This document shows positions 21,769 to 32,120 of a stretch of 64,000 bases of DNA, piece by piece. Where the stretch lies: the NCBI GenBank assembly GCA_951812925.1, contig OX638371.1, positions 118,567,124 through 118,631,123 on the forward strand. The letters are read 5' to 3'. A model generated the notes under the pieces. That model worked only from the letters and a program-made list of their open reading frames with translations, was not told where the DNA came from and did no database searches. The number at the start of each line of letters is the position of its first letter. The stretch's first letter is position 1. A program made the position numbers and the translations under genes. Source of the stretch: Calliopum simillimum. Its lineage: Eukaryota > Arthropoda > Insecta > Diptera > Lauxaniidae.

Positions 21769-23074
21769 TATACGTGGGCTGCTATATATATTTCTGGCCT
21801 TATAATGAAAATGCGAATATTTATCATCAAAAATGGTTTTACTGTTTTTCAAAGTATTCTCCAGCATGATTTATACACTTTTGCATGCGCTCAAGCCAAT
21901 TGTCGAAGCACTTTTTCCACTCCGATAGAGACACCTCCAAACATGGTTTTTGATCGCTTCAACAGCGTCTTCGGCGACGAAAATCGTTGACCACGCATTT
22001 TTTTCTTGATGTGCGGGAATAAAAAGAAGTCATTGGGTGCCAAGTCAGGGCTGTACGGCAGATGACCCATCAATTCGACGTTTTGGGTTTTGGCCGGTCA
22101 AAAAGGCGCTGGTTTGAGCCGATGTGGGAGAGCTCGCATTGTCATGGTGAACAATGATTCGTCTTCTCTTGTTCGTTTTTCGAATTTTTCCGAAGACTTC
22201 AGGCAAACAAATTGTGGTGTAGCACTCAGAATTGACCGTCCTACGTTGCTCAAGCGGAACAGTCGCCACATGACCAGTTTTGCTAAAGAAACAGGCGACC
22301 ATTTGCTTCGAAGTGCTTCTTCCACGAACAACTTTCGTTGGATTTTGCTCGTCTTCGAAGACCCATACGGTCGATTGCTGTTTTGTTTCGGGCTCATACG
22401 CATAGATCCATGATTTGTCACCTGTGACGATCTTATAAACGTCTTTTGAAGCACCGCGATCGTATTTTTTCAACGTTTCTTTGCACCAATCGACACGAGC
22501 CTTTTTTTGAGCGATTGTCAAATTGTGCGGGATCCAACGAGAAAAAACATTTTTTACGGCCAGGTGTTCATGCAATATCAAATGTATGCTAGTGGGAGAA
22601 ATGCCCAAAGATGCCTCTATCTCACGGTATGTCACATGACGATCTTGCATTATCAGTTCACGCACGGCATCAATGTTTTCTGGCACAACGGCCGTTTTTG
22701 GACGACCTTCACGGAATTCGTCTTTGAGCGAGCGTCGGCCACGATTGAATTCATTAAACCAGTTTTTCACAGTGCTATAGGATGGTGCTTTATCGCCATA
22801 TAAAGATTTAAGTTCATCGATGCACTCTTGTCGTGATAATCCACGTCGAAAGTTGTGAAAAATGATCGCACGAAAATGTTCTAACTCGTGAACATTTTTT
22901 TGCCAAATTGATTTTTTCAAGTCACTGTGAACAACACAAATGATGGTCGTACATCAAAACATTCTGAGTACTTTAATGCTAAAAAATATCAAACTTTCCA
23001 ATGCAAATGTCAGATTGCACCTGGCAACACTTAGTGTTGCTTAGGCCAGAAATATATATAGCAGCCTACGTATA
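21769..23074 (-). mobile_element. Full-length mariner transposon with TA duplication
   Basis: The element is 21771-23072 (1302 bp). The left end TACGTGGGCTGCTATATATA and the right end (inverted TACGTAGGCTGCTATATATA) match for about 30 bp with one difference, and TA flanks both. Length, ends and target fit Tc1/mariner-type mariner elements. The transposase lies on the minus strand. The element is structurally complete but its gene is frameshifted, so it is a recent but dead copy. Confidence 0.95.
21839..22920 (-). pseudogene. Mariner transposase, frameshifted
   Basis: The frame from 22920 encodes 291 residues. It has an N-terminal HTH region (HFRAIIFHNFRRGLSRQECI, then STVKNWFNEF) and a second HTH near GRPKTAVVPENIDAV. 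The linker is WIPHNLT. The first catalytic Asp is in VTGDKSWIY and the second in VHHDNAS. The frame then breaks near 22085. The next frame holds the third catalytic Asp in PDLAPNDFFLF, 34 residues after the second as expected for D,D34D. Two further shifts (about 21960-21900) precede the end ERMQKCINHAGEYF and a stop near 21839. All catalytic residues survive, but at least three frameshifts disable the protein. In family terms it looks closest to mellifera/ceratitis-type mariners. Confidence 0.93.
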
Positions 23075-23799
23075 ACATATTTATGTGTAGTATGCCAATT
23101 TTTAAAAAACTTAAAAATTTACACCCTGCTAATCAAAATAGTGAATTATTGAACTTTTTCTTCAATTAATTATGAATATTTTGCTTTGTTTTAATTATAT
23201 TTTAAACTTTTTACGACCAATTTAACCGATAATATTTCGTCCTTATACAAAGCACTGGGTCAGTTTTCTCGAGATTCAAGTTATTTGGTATTTCTGGTCT
23301 AATGAATTATGAGCCATATCTCTGCTAAAAAATTGTTTTTTATCGTGGAAAATTAAGCAAAGCAATAATTTCCATACAAAAAAAAAAAAAAAAACCAAAA
23401 CTGATTTTTTTAAAGAAACATCTGAAAACTTTAGAAATTTAGTGAGTGCTTTTCACTTGTAAAGGGACGATATGTTTCGCTATGAATATTACGACGATCA
23501 ACTTCAAAGCTTAAATCGCAGGTTCTATACCACGATGTCTGGCTTTTCGTTCTGTTGTTGGCAACTTTGTACGTTTAGGAGATCAACACTAGATAGATCT
23601 ACATAATCCGAAGGATTGTAGCGGTTCATGCTCTCTTCTAAAAAATTTAATGCCGCAAAGAAAATTTTCATGCATAAGTCAAAAAAATTTCGTGTTTTTT
23701 TTATATACCTTGTTTGGAACCAGAATATGTGTTTATAGAAGGAGCTTTCCCATTCTTCTTTAATATTTTTATTCAAAAATCATAGTTCTAATCATAGTT
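23075..23799. other. AT-rich stretch between mariner and LINE
   Basis: Contains a poly-A run near 23378. An 83-codon minus-strand frame (23525-23776, residues such as FAALNFLEESMNRYNPSDYV) has a balanced composition but matches no family I know. I leave it unassigned. Confidence 0.35.
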
Positions 23800-23875
23800 T
23801 TTGAGTGAGTGTCGTGGGGTGCGCACGTATTTTATCTAAGCTCGTAAATAAAGTAAAATTTTAAGCATACAAAAC

Positions 23876-25039
23876 ATGAATTGCTCAGTTTGCATTAAAA
23901 CAATAGATAGAAGTGAAGTTTCTAAAGTGACTTGCAATGATTGCTCGAATTCTTTTCATTGCTTGTGTGTAAATATAACGAAACAAGACTTTGATTATAT
24001 GGTCGCAAATGATACAAAATATAGATGCGACTTGTGCATTGCTCTCCGGCGAAAATCGATTCTCGAACAGCATTTGTCATTACCAACTTCAAAAGACGAA
24101 ATAGAAACATCAGCAAATGAGAAAGTAAACTGTGTTGCAAAAAAATCTGATAATCAACAACAACAAGCCAACAGCAAAAAATAATAGCGCCAATAATACA
24201 AAAACAACAACAACCATCTGCAACAGGAAATATAAATAACACAAAACAACAGCAGACTTTAGCAGGCCGACAGGCAAAAGAACAAAATCAACCACATCAA
24301 CCTACAACAAAAAATATATGTAAATAAACCAAATCAACCGCAACTCCATCAAAATGTAAAGACAAATACACCAACCTCAAATAAAACTCAACAGCAACAA
24401 TGCAACAGTGAAGAGATCACTCTAAAAGTTCTCTACGAGGAAATAATAAATTTAAAAAAAGTGAATACCCAATTTCTCTCAACGATACAGGAGCTGCAAG
24501 AAGAAAACGAAAATCTGAAAAAACATGTCAACAAACTTGAAAGTAAGCTGAATTGGAGAGAACAGAAACAAAAAGAAAGCGAAATAGAGATTGTGGGAGT
24601 ACCAGATGTCAACACTGAAAATGCTGCTGATTGTTTGCAACAAGTTCTCAGAGATGGTCTGAACGTTACAGTCACTGAAGAAGAAATAAATAAGTATTAT
24701 GTTAAAACCATAACAAAAAGAGACTCAACTCAGAGTAACATAATAACTGTCAAATTCTCTTCGCTTGATATCAAAGAAAGAGTAATGGCAGGCAAAAAAA
24801 TTAATAAAGGAAAGCTAAACGCATCTCTGTTTGGTGGTAATGTAAAACATGGTATTTTCGTTAATGATCGCCTTACAAAATACAACAGAGATTTGTTTGT
24901 GTCAGCGAAGAGAGTTAAGATAGAGAAAAAATTTAAGTATTTATGGTTCCGTAACTCAAAGATACTCCTTAGAAAAATTGAAAACGGTGAAGTGTTCATT
25001 ATAAGATCTTTTGATGATTTGGATGTTTTAAAAATGTAA
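23876..25039 (+). pseudogene. LINE ORF1: PHD finger, Gln-rich linker, coiled coil, FP-like domain
   Basis: The N-terminus MNCSVCIKTIDRSEVSKVTC starts a zinc finger with Cys pairs at residues 3/6 and 20/23, His28-Cys31 and Cys51/54, a C4HC3 PHD pattern seen in CR1-group ORF1 proteins. The frame stops at 24182. A shifted frame then reads through a Gln/Asn-rich linker to about 24310. The original frame resumes with a coiled coil (STIQELQEENENLKKHVNKL) and a C-terminal region (about KESEIEIVGVPDVNTENAAD onward) like the Baculo-FP-type RNA-binding domain of insect LINE ORF1s. Two compensating frameshifts (near 24170 and 24310) therefore seem to be the only damage. ORF2 starts 18 bp after the ORF1 stop. 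Confidence 0.85.
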
Positions 25040-25057
25040 TGCCTATAGCACCAAAAT

Positions 25058-28000
25058 ATGCTTGATTTTTTAAATAATAATAATCCTGATCTTATAGATG
25101 AACACATTCCGTTTTCATATATTAGGAGTATTTCCGATTTTAAATCTTTATCTATTTTAAATAATCATGAAACTGTGTATGTTCTACATCAAAATATTCG
25201 TAGCATTAGAAAAAATTTTGCTCTATTGGCTGCAAATATTGAATCTTTTGGAAGTTTGCCACATTTGATTTTCGTTTCAGAAATATGGATTTATTCCTTT
25301 GAAGTTGATGACTTTAAATTGCAAAACTATATGTTTTATGCTAATCCTAATGATTCGTATTCGGCTGGAGGTGTAGGCGTGTTCGTAAATAATTTGCTTG
25401 AATGTAACGAAGTCCAGTGCATTAGTCTCGCAAGTGCTGATATCATTAAAATTAAATGCTGCTTTTGTAAAGTTAGTTTTACATTTATGTGTGTATATAG
25501 ACTCCACTCAGAGTCTTCGCAAACATTTGTTGAAGAATTTACAACTATTTTGAGTAATGTAAATGATGCTAATCTTATTGTTTTGGGTGATTTTAATTTA
25601 AATCTTTTAGATTCTTGCTCTGTGACAAATATGTACAGTGCATTTATGTCAGAAAATGGTCTATACTCCTTTGTTAATGAACCAACTAGATCGAATTCAA
25701 ATACCTGTTTAGATCATGTTTTTGGACGCTTTTCAAATATATCGCTCAGTTTGTGTACAGGAATTGTGTTGGACCTTGAAGTGTCAGATCATTGTATGAC
25801 TGGTATTTTGTTTCATAAGCTTTGTTTTCAGAAACAGGCAATTAAACCTATTGAACGGAACTTAAATAAGATAAACTTTGAAGAACTCAACATTAGACTT
25901 AGAAACTGTGACTGGAATGCAGCTTATGTGGAAGATAATGCGTCTGTGGCTTATAGCAAATTTTTAGACATACTCAGTCAATGTATTGCATCTTCTACAT
26001 TCCCAGTTCGGATGAAAAAATCTAAGACTAGATTGAAAACATGGATTAGTCAAAATCTATTGGATTAGATAAAAGCAAAAAATAAACTGCGGCAAAAATG
26101 TTTTAAACATCCACAAAATGAAAACTTAAAAATTAGATTCCGTCAATTGTGTAAACGTATTATTATGAAATGGTCAGTAAATCCCAGGGTAATTTGAGAG
26201 AAGAGTGGAAAATTATAAAAAGTATTACGGATAGGAATATCAAAACCCAAAATAATATCTTTTCTCTACAAAAAAGTTCCGTAGAAATTTCCGACCCTAC
26301 CGAAATAGCAAACGAGTTTAATGACTATTTTGCTTCTATTGGAGTTTCAATGCAACCATCAACTACAGCTCCATGTGGCTGTTGTGATGTTTTTGGGCTT
26401 GTGGAAAATAGTTTCAACACCAATAGCTTCTTTTTTAGTCCAATCTCTGGCTCAGAAATTCTCAAAGAGATAAGAAAACTGAAGAATTCTCATTCCTGTG
26501 GTAGTGATAATATTTCAAACACTGTTTTAAAAAAAATTGCTTTTAACATTGTAGATATTTTAACACATATTTTTAACTTAAGTATTGCCACCGGCATATT
26601 CCCCGAGGATCTTAAGTGTGCTATTGTTATACCACTTTTTAAAAAAGGAAATAAAAAAGAAAAAAGTAATTATAGGCCAATTTCTCTTTTATCTTCAATA
26701 TCTAAAATTTTTGAAAAAATTGTGAAAACTAGGTTATTCGTTTTTTTATCAAAGGCTAATTTCTTCAGCCCACTTCAGTTTGGTTTTAGGGCAGGATGTT
26801 CCACCGAGGATACGCTTTTAGAATTTTGCTCTTTATTGTATAAAGGTTTGGACTTACGAAAACTTTGTGCGGGGCTTTTTGTGGATATCACTAAAGCCTT
26901 CGACATGGTCGATCATGTTTGTCTATTAAACAAGCTCTACAGAGCTGGTATTCGTGGCTCCATATATGACTGGTTTGCATCTTACCTTACAAATCGCACA
27001 CAAACGGTCAAAGTTAGTGCAAATTTTAGTAATTCGAAGGACATAAACTTAGGTGTACCCCAAGGTTCTGTGCTTGATCCTATCTTGTTTTTAATCTATG
27101 TAAATTCTTTATTTGCTCAGCCATTCAGGGGTAAAGTAAAAGCATTTGCGGATGATCTTGGCATTGCCTATGTTTCAACAAATCCTTTAGATTTGATTGT
27201 GGATATAAACCATGATGTTCACATTTTACGGTCCTGGTTTGCAGAACATAAACTTATTGTCAGCAACAAGACAAAAATCATGTTTTTCCACACCAAGCTT
27301 CAAAATTCGGATCTTGACATAATATTTCATGATGCTAATTGTCAGAATCATATTTTGTACAGCAATAGTTGTTTCAATAGATGTAATGAAACCTTTTTTA
27401 ACTGTAATAATTCTTGTAGCTCTAATTGTTTCAAAATTGAAAAGGTAGATAGTTACAAATACTTAGGTATCACCATAGATTGTAATTTCAATTGGAATGA
27501 ACAAATTTAAAATTTAAGAAAGTATCTACTCTCTGCTGTACGCGGTTTCTACCGTCTTAGGAAATACATCTCCAATAGGACTTTGAAAGCAGTTTATTTT
27601 GGTCTATTCCATTCCAAGATGGAATACGGCATAAGTTGTTGTGGTGCTTATTTAAATAAATTGCAACCTATAGTTGTACTACAAAAGTGTGCGATAAGAA
27701 TTATTTGTAACAGCTCACGCCTAGCTCATTCTATGGACTTGTTTAGACGTTGCAAAATTCTACCAGTTCGTCAACTGTACTATTTTAAAGTTTTGAAAAT
27801 ATTCTTTATGAGAGGTGGCTATTTGCGTAGCCCAATACGGGATACATACTCATTAAGAAGTAATTTTTGCTCAGTGGTTTCTTTACCAATTTTTCACACC
27901 ACTCTTTTTCGAAACTTTTACACAGTATTATCGAGTAAATTATTTAACAGCCTCCCTGAGAACTTACGAAAAATTAGAAATCTATTCGCGTTCCTTAAAG

Positions 28001-28068
28001 CAAAAAAAATATGGCTTCTTCTTTTAGACTCCAATCAGGTCGAAATTTTGATGCGCTACATAGTTTAA
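25058..28068 (+). pseudogene. LINE ORF2: AP endonuclease plus reverse transcriptase
   Basis: The endonuclease part (25058-26068) shows HQNIRSI, the catalytic Glu in FVSEIW, GGVGVF, GDFN, EPTRSNSNTCLDHVF and SDH. A stop (TAG at 26066) and a frameshift near 26165 separate it from the reverse transcriptase (26170-27510). That part has VIPLFKKGNKKEKSNYRPIS, QFGFRAGCSTEDTLL, GLFVDITKAFDMVDH, GVPQGSVLDPILFLIYVN and the active-site box FADD. An in-frame TAA at 27508 interrupts the thumb/C-terminal region, which resumes in the same frame (YFGLFHSKMEYGISCCGAYL, later RRCKILPVRQLY) to 28066. The combination belongs to the CR1/Jockey lineage. About three lesions disable it. Confidence 0.92.
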
Positions 28069-28386
28069 TATCACTTACAGTTTTGATATCACTTACAATA
28101 GCTGTAATTTCATAGTATGTTGTTTTGTATCTGAATTTATTTTACTTATAAATTTTTTCATATAATCTATTAAATGTTCACCCCACATTTAATCACATTA
28201 ATGAATTGTTTGTATTTTAAGTTTTGATGTGACATCTATCACTATTTTGTTTATATAAAATAAAAATGTCACTAACTATTCTTTTTAAATTCTAGTAATA
28301 TAAAATTTTTGATTATGATTATGTACCATAAGTATAATGTAACAAGAGAATAATGAATAAATAATGAAATTGAATGAATGAATGAA

Positions 28387-30000
28387 CTTAAGCACTTCAC
28401 TCTTTGAAGTTACGACAGAAAGTAACTTTTCTATCTTTGGTAAAAAGATAATGCAGACATTTTTCCGATGACAAATATATTGCCCAACAATATAAAATCA
28501 GATCAAGAACTGAAACTGTTAGTTATGAATTGCTCAATATTATTAGAAGAAGTAAAATTGCCCAAAATTATTCTTAGTACAGCGAAAAAGTCTGAAAAAA
28601 AGATATTTATTCTTCAAATTACATTTTACTATTTGCAAATATGTGTGTATGACAGTGTGAATTTGTGTTCACCACTGTCACAAAATATCGCAATGAAAGA
28701 AAGTAATACGCTATTACTTTTGCAAACATTTGCTACAAAAAACACCATCTGTTCCCAAGGTACTGTCAATTCAAATCCAAAGTATACGGATAGTACAAAA
28801 ACTGGGCCAAAAAAGTCATGAGGCTTCATATATTCAAAACTTTCAAACAATGAAGCAAATTCTGTTGACATTTCCTTGTGGAAATATTTTAACAATACAA
28901 AACAATAACAACAGGGAGGACTGCGGCGAAAAAACATCCACATTGCGCATATGTCACTTAAATAAAAAACAAAGTAAGGAATTGTGTTACGTTGCATTAA
29001 TCAAAAAACTCCGCCCTTTTCAAGTTCAAAATTTGTTTTAAGCGTTCAAGCCAAATCATTTTCATTTTCAATGGATATTGAAATTATTGAGACATTGTCT
29101 GACAAAACCAGCGCCCCCCTCTCGCTGACATCACATACGCATTCTTTCAGCGTGATATATCATCAACGCGCGTCATCACCAACGAGACAACACCAGCAGT
29201 GCTGCAGTGATAACCGCAGATTTGTTCCCCTCAAGCAAAAGTTGCCGACAGCCAGACCAACCGACCGATAGACAGACAGACATATGCGTACAGACTGAGA
29301 GAAAAATTCACCATGCTATTGTGGGGTATTCGGGGCTTTAAAAGGAATTGGAGACATTTGGAAGTTGATGCTGCTGCTGCTCCACATTGAATGCGATTTT
29401 AAATTAAGGTTGAGGATTACGCGGCATCGAATGAACTTTTCAGGCAAAACCAACAATGCTGCGCGTGTAGAGCGTAAGGAAAATTACATTTGAATTGCAA
29501 ATTGAGGACTAAAGCGAAATAAATACCCTCCCCCATGCCCTGACGTCGCCACACAAGTAAATCCACAAATTTTTATGACAATAACTTAAGAGCACCTTGT
29601 GCAGTGATAAGAATAATAACAACAACAAAAACAGTCTGGCACAAAAACACTAAAGAGATGAAAGAAGAATAAAAATGAAAATAAAAGGAAGCGATAGCAG
29701 GAACAGCAGCAACAATAAAAAAATAAAGAAAAACACAATTGAATTCAATTGCTTTTCCCCAACTCGAGAGCCCAGCTACCAGCGTTTCATACATTCAAAC
29801 TATGTGGTGGAAAGCAGTCGTGTTTTATTTGTTTTTCTTAGTAGGTACACCCCAAACATATTATTTTTTTTTAAGAATTGGACTCATGTTCTATGTAAGC
29901 ATTCCTTTTACTATACAATTTTAAACAATGTTTATACACAAACTTTATTAACATTGTAAATTTCAAATGAACAATGTTTTTAAACATAAAATTCTCTAGA
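28387..30000. other. Unique non-coding region
   Basis: Balanced composition from about 28980, with CAA/AACAGCAGC repeats and a GACAGACAGACA run near 29270. Overlapping 60-120 codon frames on both strands share no features of known proteins. I see no supportable gene. Confidence 0.4.
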
Positions 30001-31063
30001 AAACGAGCCGTAGCTTCGAAAAATAAAAATAAATTTTTTCAAATGTATTTTTGAAAAAGAACTACTTTGAATAAAATGACACCGCGATCGCCTGAAAATT
30101 CTTGAAATCAACTGAATAATAGCATTTTGAAGTTATAAAATTAAAGGCTCATGTTTGTAAACATCAAATTGCTAAGTTTGATCAAATTTATGAAGCTAAA
30201 CTTCTCTCAGTGTAAATGACATGCACCCGAAGCTATGTACGTGTACATTAGATAGTATCGCAGAAAAAAAAGTTGGATTTACACCAAAAGTTGAAATTAT
30301 TTTTCAGAAAAAATTTTTTTTTTCGACCTCTTAATGAGTTCCTTAATGATTTTTTTCTAAAGCTCCACCATTTGACTCCTGATCCTGAAGTATATCGCTG
30401 AAAATTTCACTCATAGAGGTCACTTATCTAGATTTTTTTTTGTCGACTACTTGTACACATTATCTCAGTTTGTACCACCCTTAGGCACTAGAACTCGTCG
30501 TAGAACTAAAGCTCGTAAGAATCATAAAATTCATCTCTACGAAGCTTAAGTTTTAGTTTTATAAGCGAAATCTGTTTCTGTTTAGGACATGTAAAGGAGT
30601 GACACATTTGTATATGATTTCTAGGCCTCAGCAAAATATTCTAATATACCATTCCCCTGACCGGTGATTGACCTTATACAGTTCCATCAACATGCTTGCC
30701 AGATTCCCCGCTCCCATGTCTTTGCTGTAAGAAGAGATAATCGCTAGCCTCCGAACATCTGTGTATGCTTTTTCTTTTGGGCTCCAACGTTTGCAAATCC
30801 CAAAAGGTTGATGGCCCACACATAACGATGAATTTGGGCTAGTTTATTGTCATGATTGGTTTTACATCATATGTCAGTAGAAGCAATCTAAGTTTAATAT
30901 AAGCTGTATATTTTCCTTTTTCTTCTGGTATCATACTAAACGTTTATAAATTCATGACCATAATTACCCAATATTGCTCACAAGCAACTTGATAATTTTA
31001 AATATTTCTCATTTGATGTTTGGTTGAAAATGTTTAATTTCAATTTTATAAATATTTAATAGA
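30001..31063. other. AT-rich DNA with a doubtful minus-strand protein remnant
   Basis: The minus-strand frame 30819-30628 reads through DVRRLAIISSYSKDMGAGNL, which faintly resembles the helix-turn-helix start of some transposases. The match is by eye and weak. The rest is AT-rich with foldback-type phrases. Nothing else recognised. Confidence 0.25.
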
Positions 31064-31128
31064 AAAATGATTTTTTAATTGAACTTTTAGTCATATATTT
31101 GCAAAGATCGACTTACATATAAATCTAA

Positions 31129-31170
31129 CACATATGTTTCGTCTTTCGCCACAAAGACTCATCAGACTAT
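31129..31170 (-). ncRNA. Disabled hammerhead ribozyme (inverted copy)
   Basis: The minus strand has ATAGT, CTGATGA (31165-31159), the same stem II GTCTTT...AAAGAC, GAA and ACATATGT. The base after the palindrome is G (minus of 31129), giving GTG, which is not a cleavable NUH triplet. The following bases do not pair with ATAGT. Comparison with the plus copy shows that a deletion removed the cleavage base and the 3' strand of stem I. Confidence 0.75.
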
Positions 31171-31253
31171 TTTTGTTGTAATTATAATTATATTTATTTT
31201 ACTAAATTAATTATAATTGAAAAATTGCAAGTTTGAAAACTTTTTGTGTTTTT

Positions 31254-31340
31254 GGCCTGGGCGTGAGTTGAACCAAGGAACTCGCGGTTGGTAGCAGAAG
31301 TCGTTACCACTGCACCAGCCTTGCCCGGCTTCGAAGCCGA
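31254..31340 (-). repeat. tRNA-like Pol III promoter head (SINE head, copy b)
   Basis: On the minus strand, an A-box-like TGGTGCAGTGGTAACG (31317-31302) is followed by a B-box-like GGTTCAACTC (31274-31265) with tRNA-like spacing. The head starts near GTCGGCTTCGAAGCCGGGC. The ribozyme of the same orientation lies about 95 bp downstream of the B box. A nearly identical plus-strand head occurs at 31745-31833. A functional tRNA is unlikely, as the B box lacks the final CC and a cloverleaf is not apparent. Confidence 0.7.
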
Positions 31341-31373
31341 CTTAAATATATTGTAATTATAGTTACAACAAAA

Positions 31374-31420
31374 ATAGTCTGATGAGTCTTTGTGGCGAAA
31401 GACGAAACATATGTCACTAT
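31374..31420 (+). ncRNA. Type I hammerhead ribozyme, complete core
   Basis: Every conserved element is visible. The stem I 5' strand ATAGT is at 31374-31378 and CTGATGA at 31379-31385. Stem II GTCTTT (31386-31391) pairs with AAAGAC (31398-31403) around loop GTGGCG. GAA is at 31404-31406. The stem III palindrome ACATATGT (31407-31414) keeps the A15.1-U16.1 pair. The cleavage triplet GTC is at 31413-31415, and ACTAT (31416-31420) completes stem I perfectly. The open helix is stem I, so it is type I, as in Penelope-like elements, Schistosoma Sm-alpha and animal retrozymes. Stem III has no loop, so cleavage would be favoured in dimeric or multimeric transcripts. Activity is inferred. Confidence 0.88.
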
Positions 31421-31599
31421 AGCCGTGTTTTTAATCCGTTCCTTGATTTGTCATAATGATGTGTTAGAAAAATGCATTGATAGATTTATATGTAAGTCGA
31501 TCTTTGCAAATATATGACTAAAAGTTCAATTAAAAAATCATTTTTCTATTTATAAATGTCATTAAGTAACACACTTAAAAATTCTTAAAGTTATTTGGG

Positions 31600-31672
31600 A
31601 GAACACGCCCTGATAAGGTGGAAACACCTGCAATCGGTATAGAATTTGTTCCAAAGGAACAACTATACCATA
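31600..31672 (+). other. Degenerate hammerhead-like motif and stable hairpin
   Basis: CTGATAA (31610-31616) is followed by a perfect GGTG-GAAA-CACC hairpin (31617-31628), the layout of a hammerhead stem II. The following GAAAC is replaced by TGCAATC, so the core is broken. Immediately downstream is a hairpin GGTATAG...GTTCC-AAA-GGAAC..CTATACC (about 31636-31671). It is possibly the decayed end of another ribozyme-bearing retroelement. Confidence 0.35.
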
Positions 31673-31744
31673 TATCAATAAATAACACAAAAACAACAAT
31701 TATGATATATCAATACGTATTAACACACAAGCAAAACTGGCAAA

Positions 31745-31883
31745 AGTCGGCTTCGCAGCCGGGCAAGGCTGGTGCAGTGGTAACGACTTCTGCTACCAAC
31801 CGCGAGTTCCTTGGTTCAACTCACGCCCAGGCCAAAAACACAAAAAGTTTTCAAACTTGCAATTTTTCAATTATAATTAATTT
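31745..31883 (+). repeat. tRNA-like head and body of a third ribozyme-retroposon copy (c)
   Basis: The head (A box 31770-31785, B box GGTTCAACTC 31813-31822) is almost identical to the minus-strand head at 31254-31340. The body (AAAAAGTTTTCAAACTTGCA onward) is the same as well. The copy is interrupted at 31884 by a palindromic insertion and resumes at 32121. It ends at 32163, one base before the point where CTGATGA would start, so this copy has no ribozyme. Confidence 0.8.
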
Positions 31884-32120
31884 GAATATGTGTATATCGA
31901 CCAATATATTTAAATATTAATGAAAATTTTGGGCTTAATGGTCAAGTTAGTTTGAATAAATTAAAACATTTATTTTATTTTATTTAACCAACGTTTCGTG
32001 GGTAGTTCCCCACTTCTTCAGGGTGGGGAACTACCCACGAAACGTTGGTTAAATAAAATAAAATAAATGTTTTAATTTATTCAAACTAACTTGACCATTA
32101 AGCCCGAAATTTTCATTAAT
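31884..32120. mobile_element. Palindromic insertion with 98-bp arms and 9-bp target duplication
   Basis: Arms 31916-32013 and 32023-32120 are inverted copies with one mismatch, separated by a 9-nt loop. The insertion is bounded by AATTAATTT at 31875-31883 and 32121-32129. The undamaged target is visible in the sister copy at 31.2 kb, which confirms the insertion site. The arm sequence contains part of a hammerhead-like motif of the kind reported in Penelope-like elements, so this is probably a Penelope-related terminal fragment in inverted duplication. No coding region. Confidence 0.8.
31985..32022 (-). ncRNA. Penelope-type hammerhead-like motif
   Basis: On the minus strand: CTGAAGA (32021-32015, fits CTGANGA), then A, then stem II GTGGG (32013-32009) with CCCAC (32002-31998), then GAAAC and GTTGGTT. 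The first pair of stem II would be A-C where G-C is usual, and a cleavage triplet is not obvious. It is therefore hammerhead-like and of doubtful activity. Penelope-like elements are known to carry such motifs in their terminal repeats. The CTGAAGA part lies in the loop of the palindrome, so only the minus strand has it. Confidence 0.5.

Larger units (their letters stand above)
23800..28386 (+). mobile_element. Nearly full-length CR1-like non-LTR retrotransposon
   Basis: Two consecutive reading regions encode a PHD-finger/coiled-coil ORF1 and an endonuclease-reverse transcriptase ORF2. They are followed by a ~300-bp AT-rich 3' UTR that ends in a short GAAT microsatellite (TGAATGAATGAATGAA, about 28371-28386). 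Elements of the CR1 group often end in short tandem repeats instead of poly-A. The 5' end is placed near 23800 by eye and is uncertain. Only a handful of lesions are visible over 4.2 kb of coding DNA, so the insertion is fairly young. No clear target duplication was found. Confidence 0.88.
31065..31555. repeat. Inverted ribozyme-retroposon pair (head-to-head)
   Basis: A tail segment at 31067-31127 is mirrored by 31480-31550. A ribozyme segment at 31130-31185 is mirrored by 31360-31414. Between them sits one tRNA-like head in minus orientation. The right arm holds the intact hammerhead. The left arm has lost two internal pieces just after ACATATGT. The structure is best read as two copies of one retroposon in inverted orientation, sharing or flanking one head. 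Confidence 0.8.

Noticed and set aside
30628..30819. Minus-strand transposase N-terminus
   Set aside because: The helix-turn-helix resemblance is faint, and no catalytic part or terminal repeats follow.
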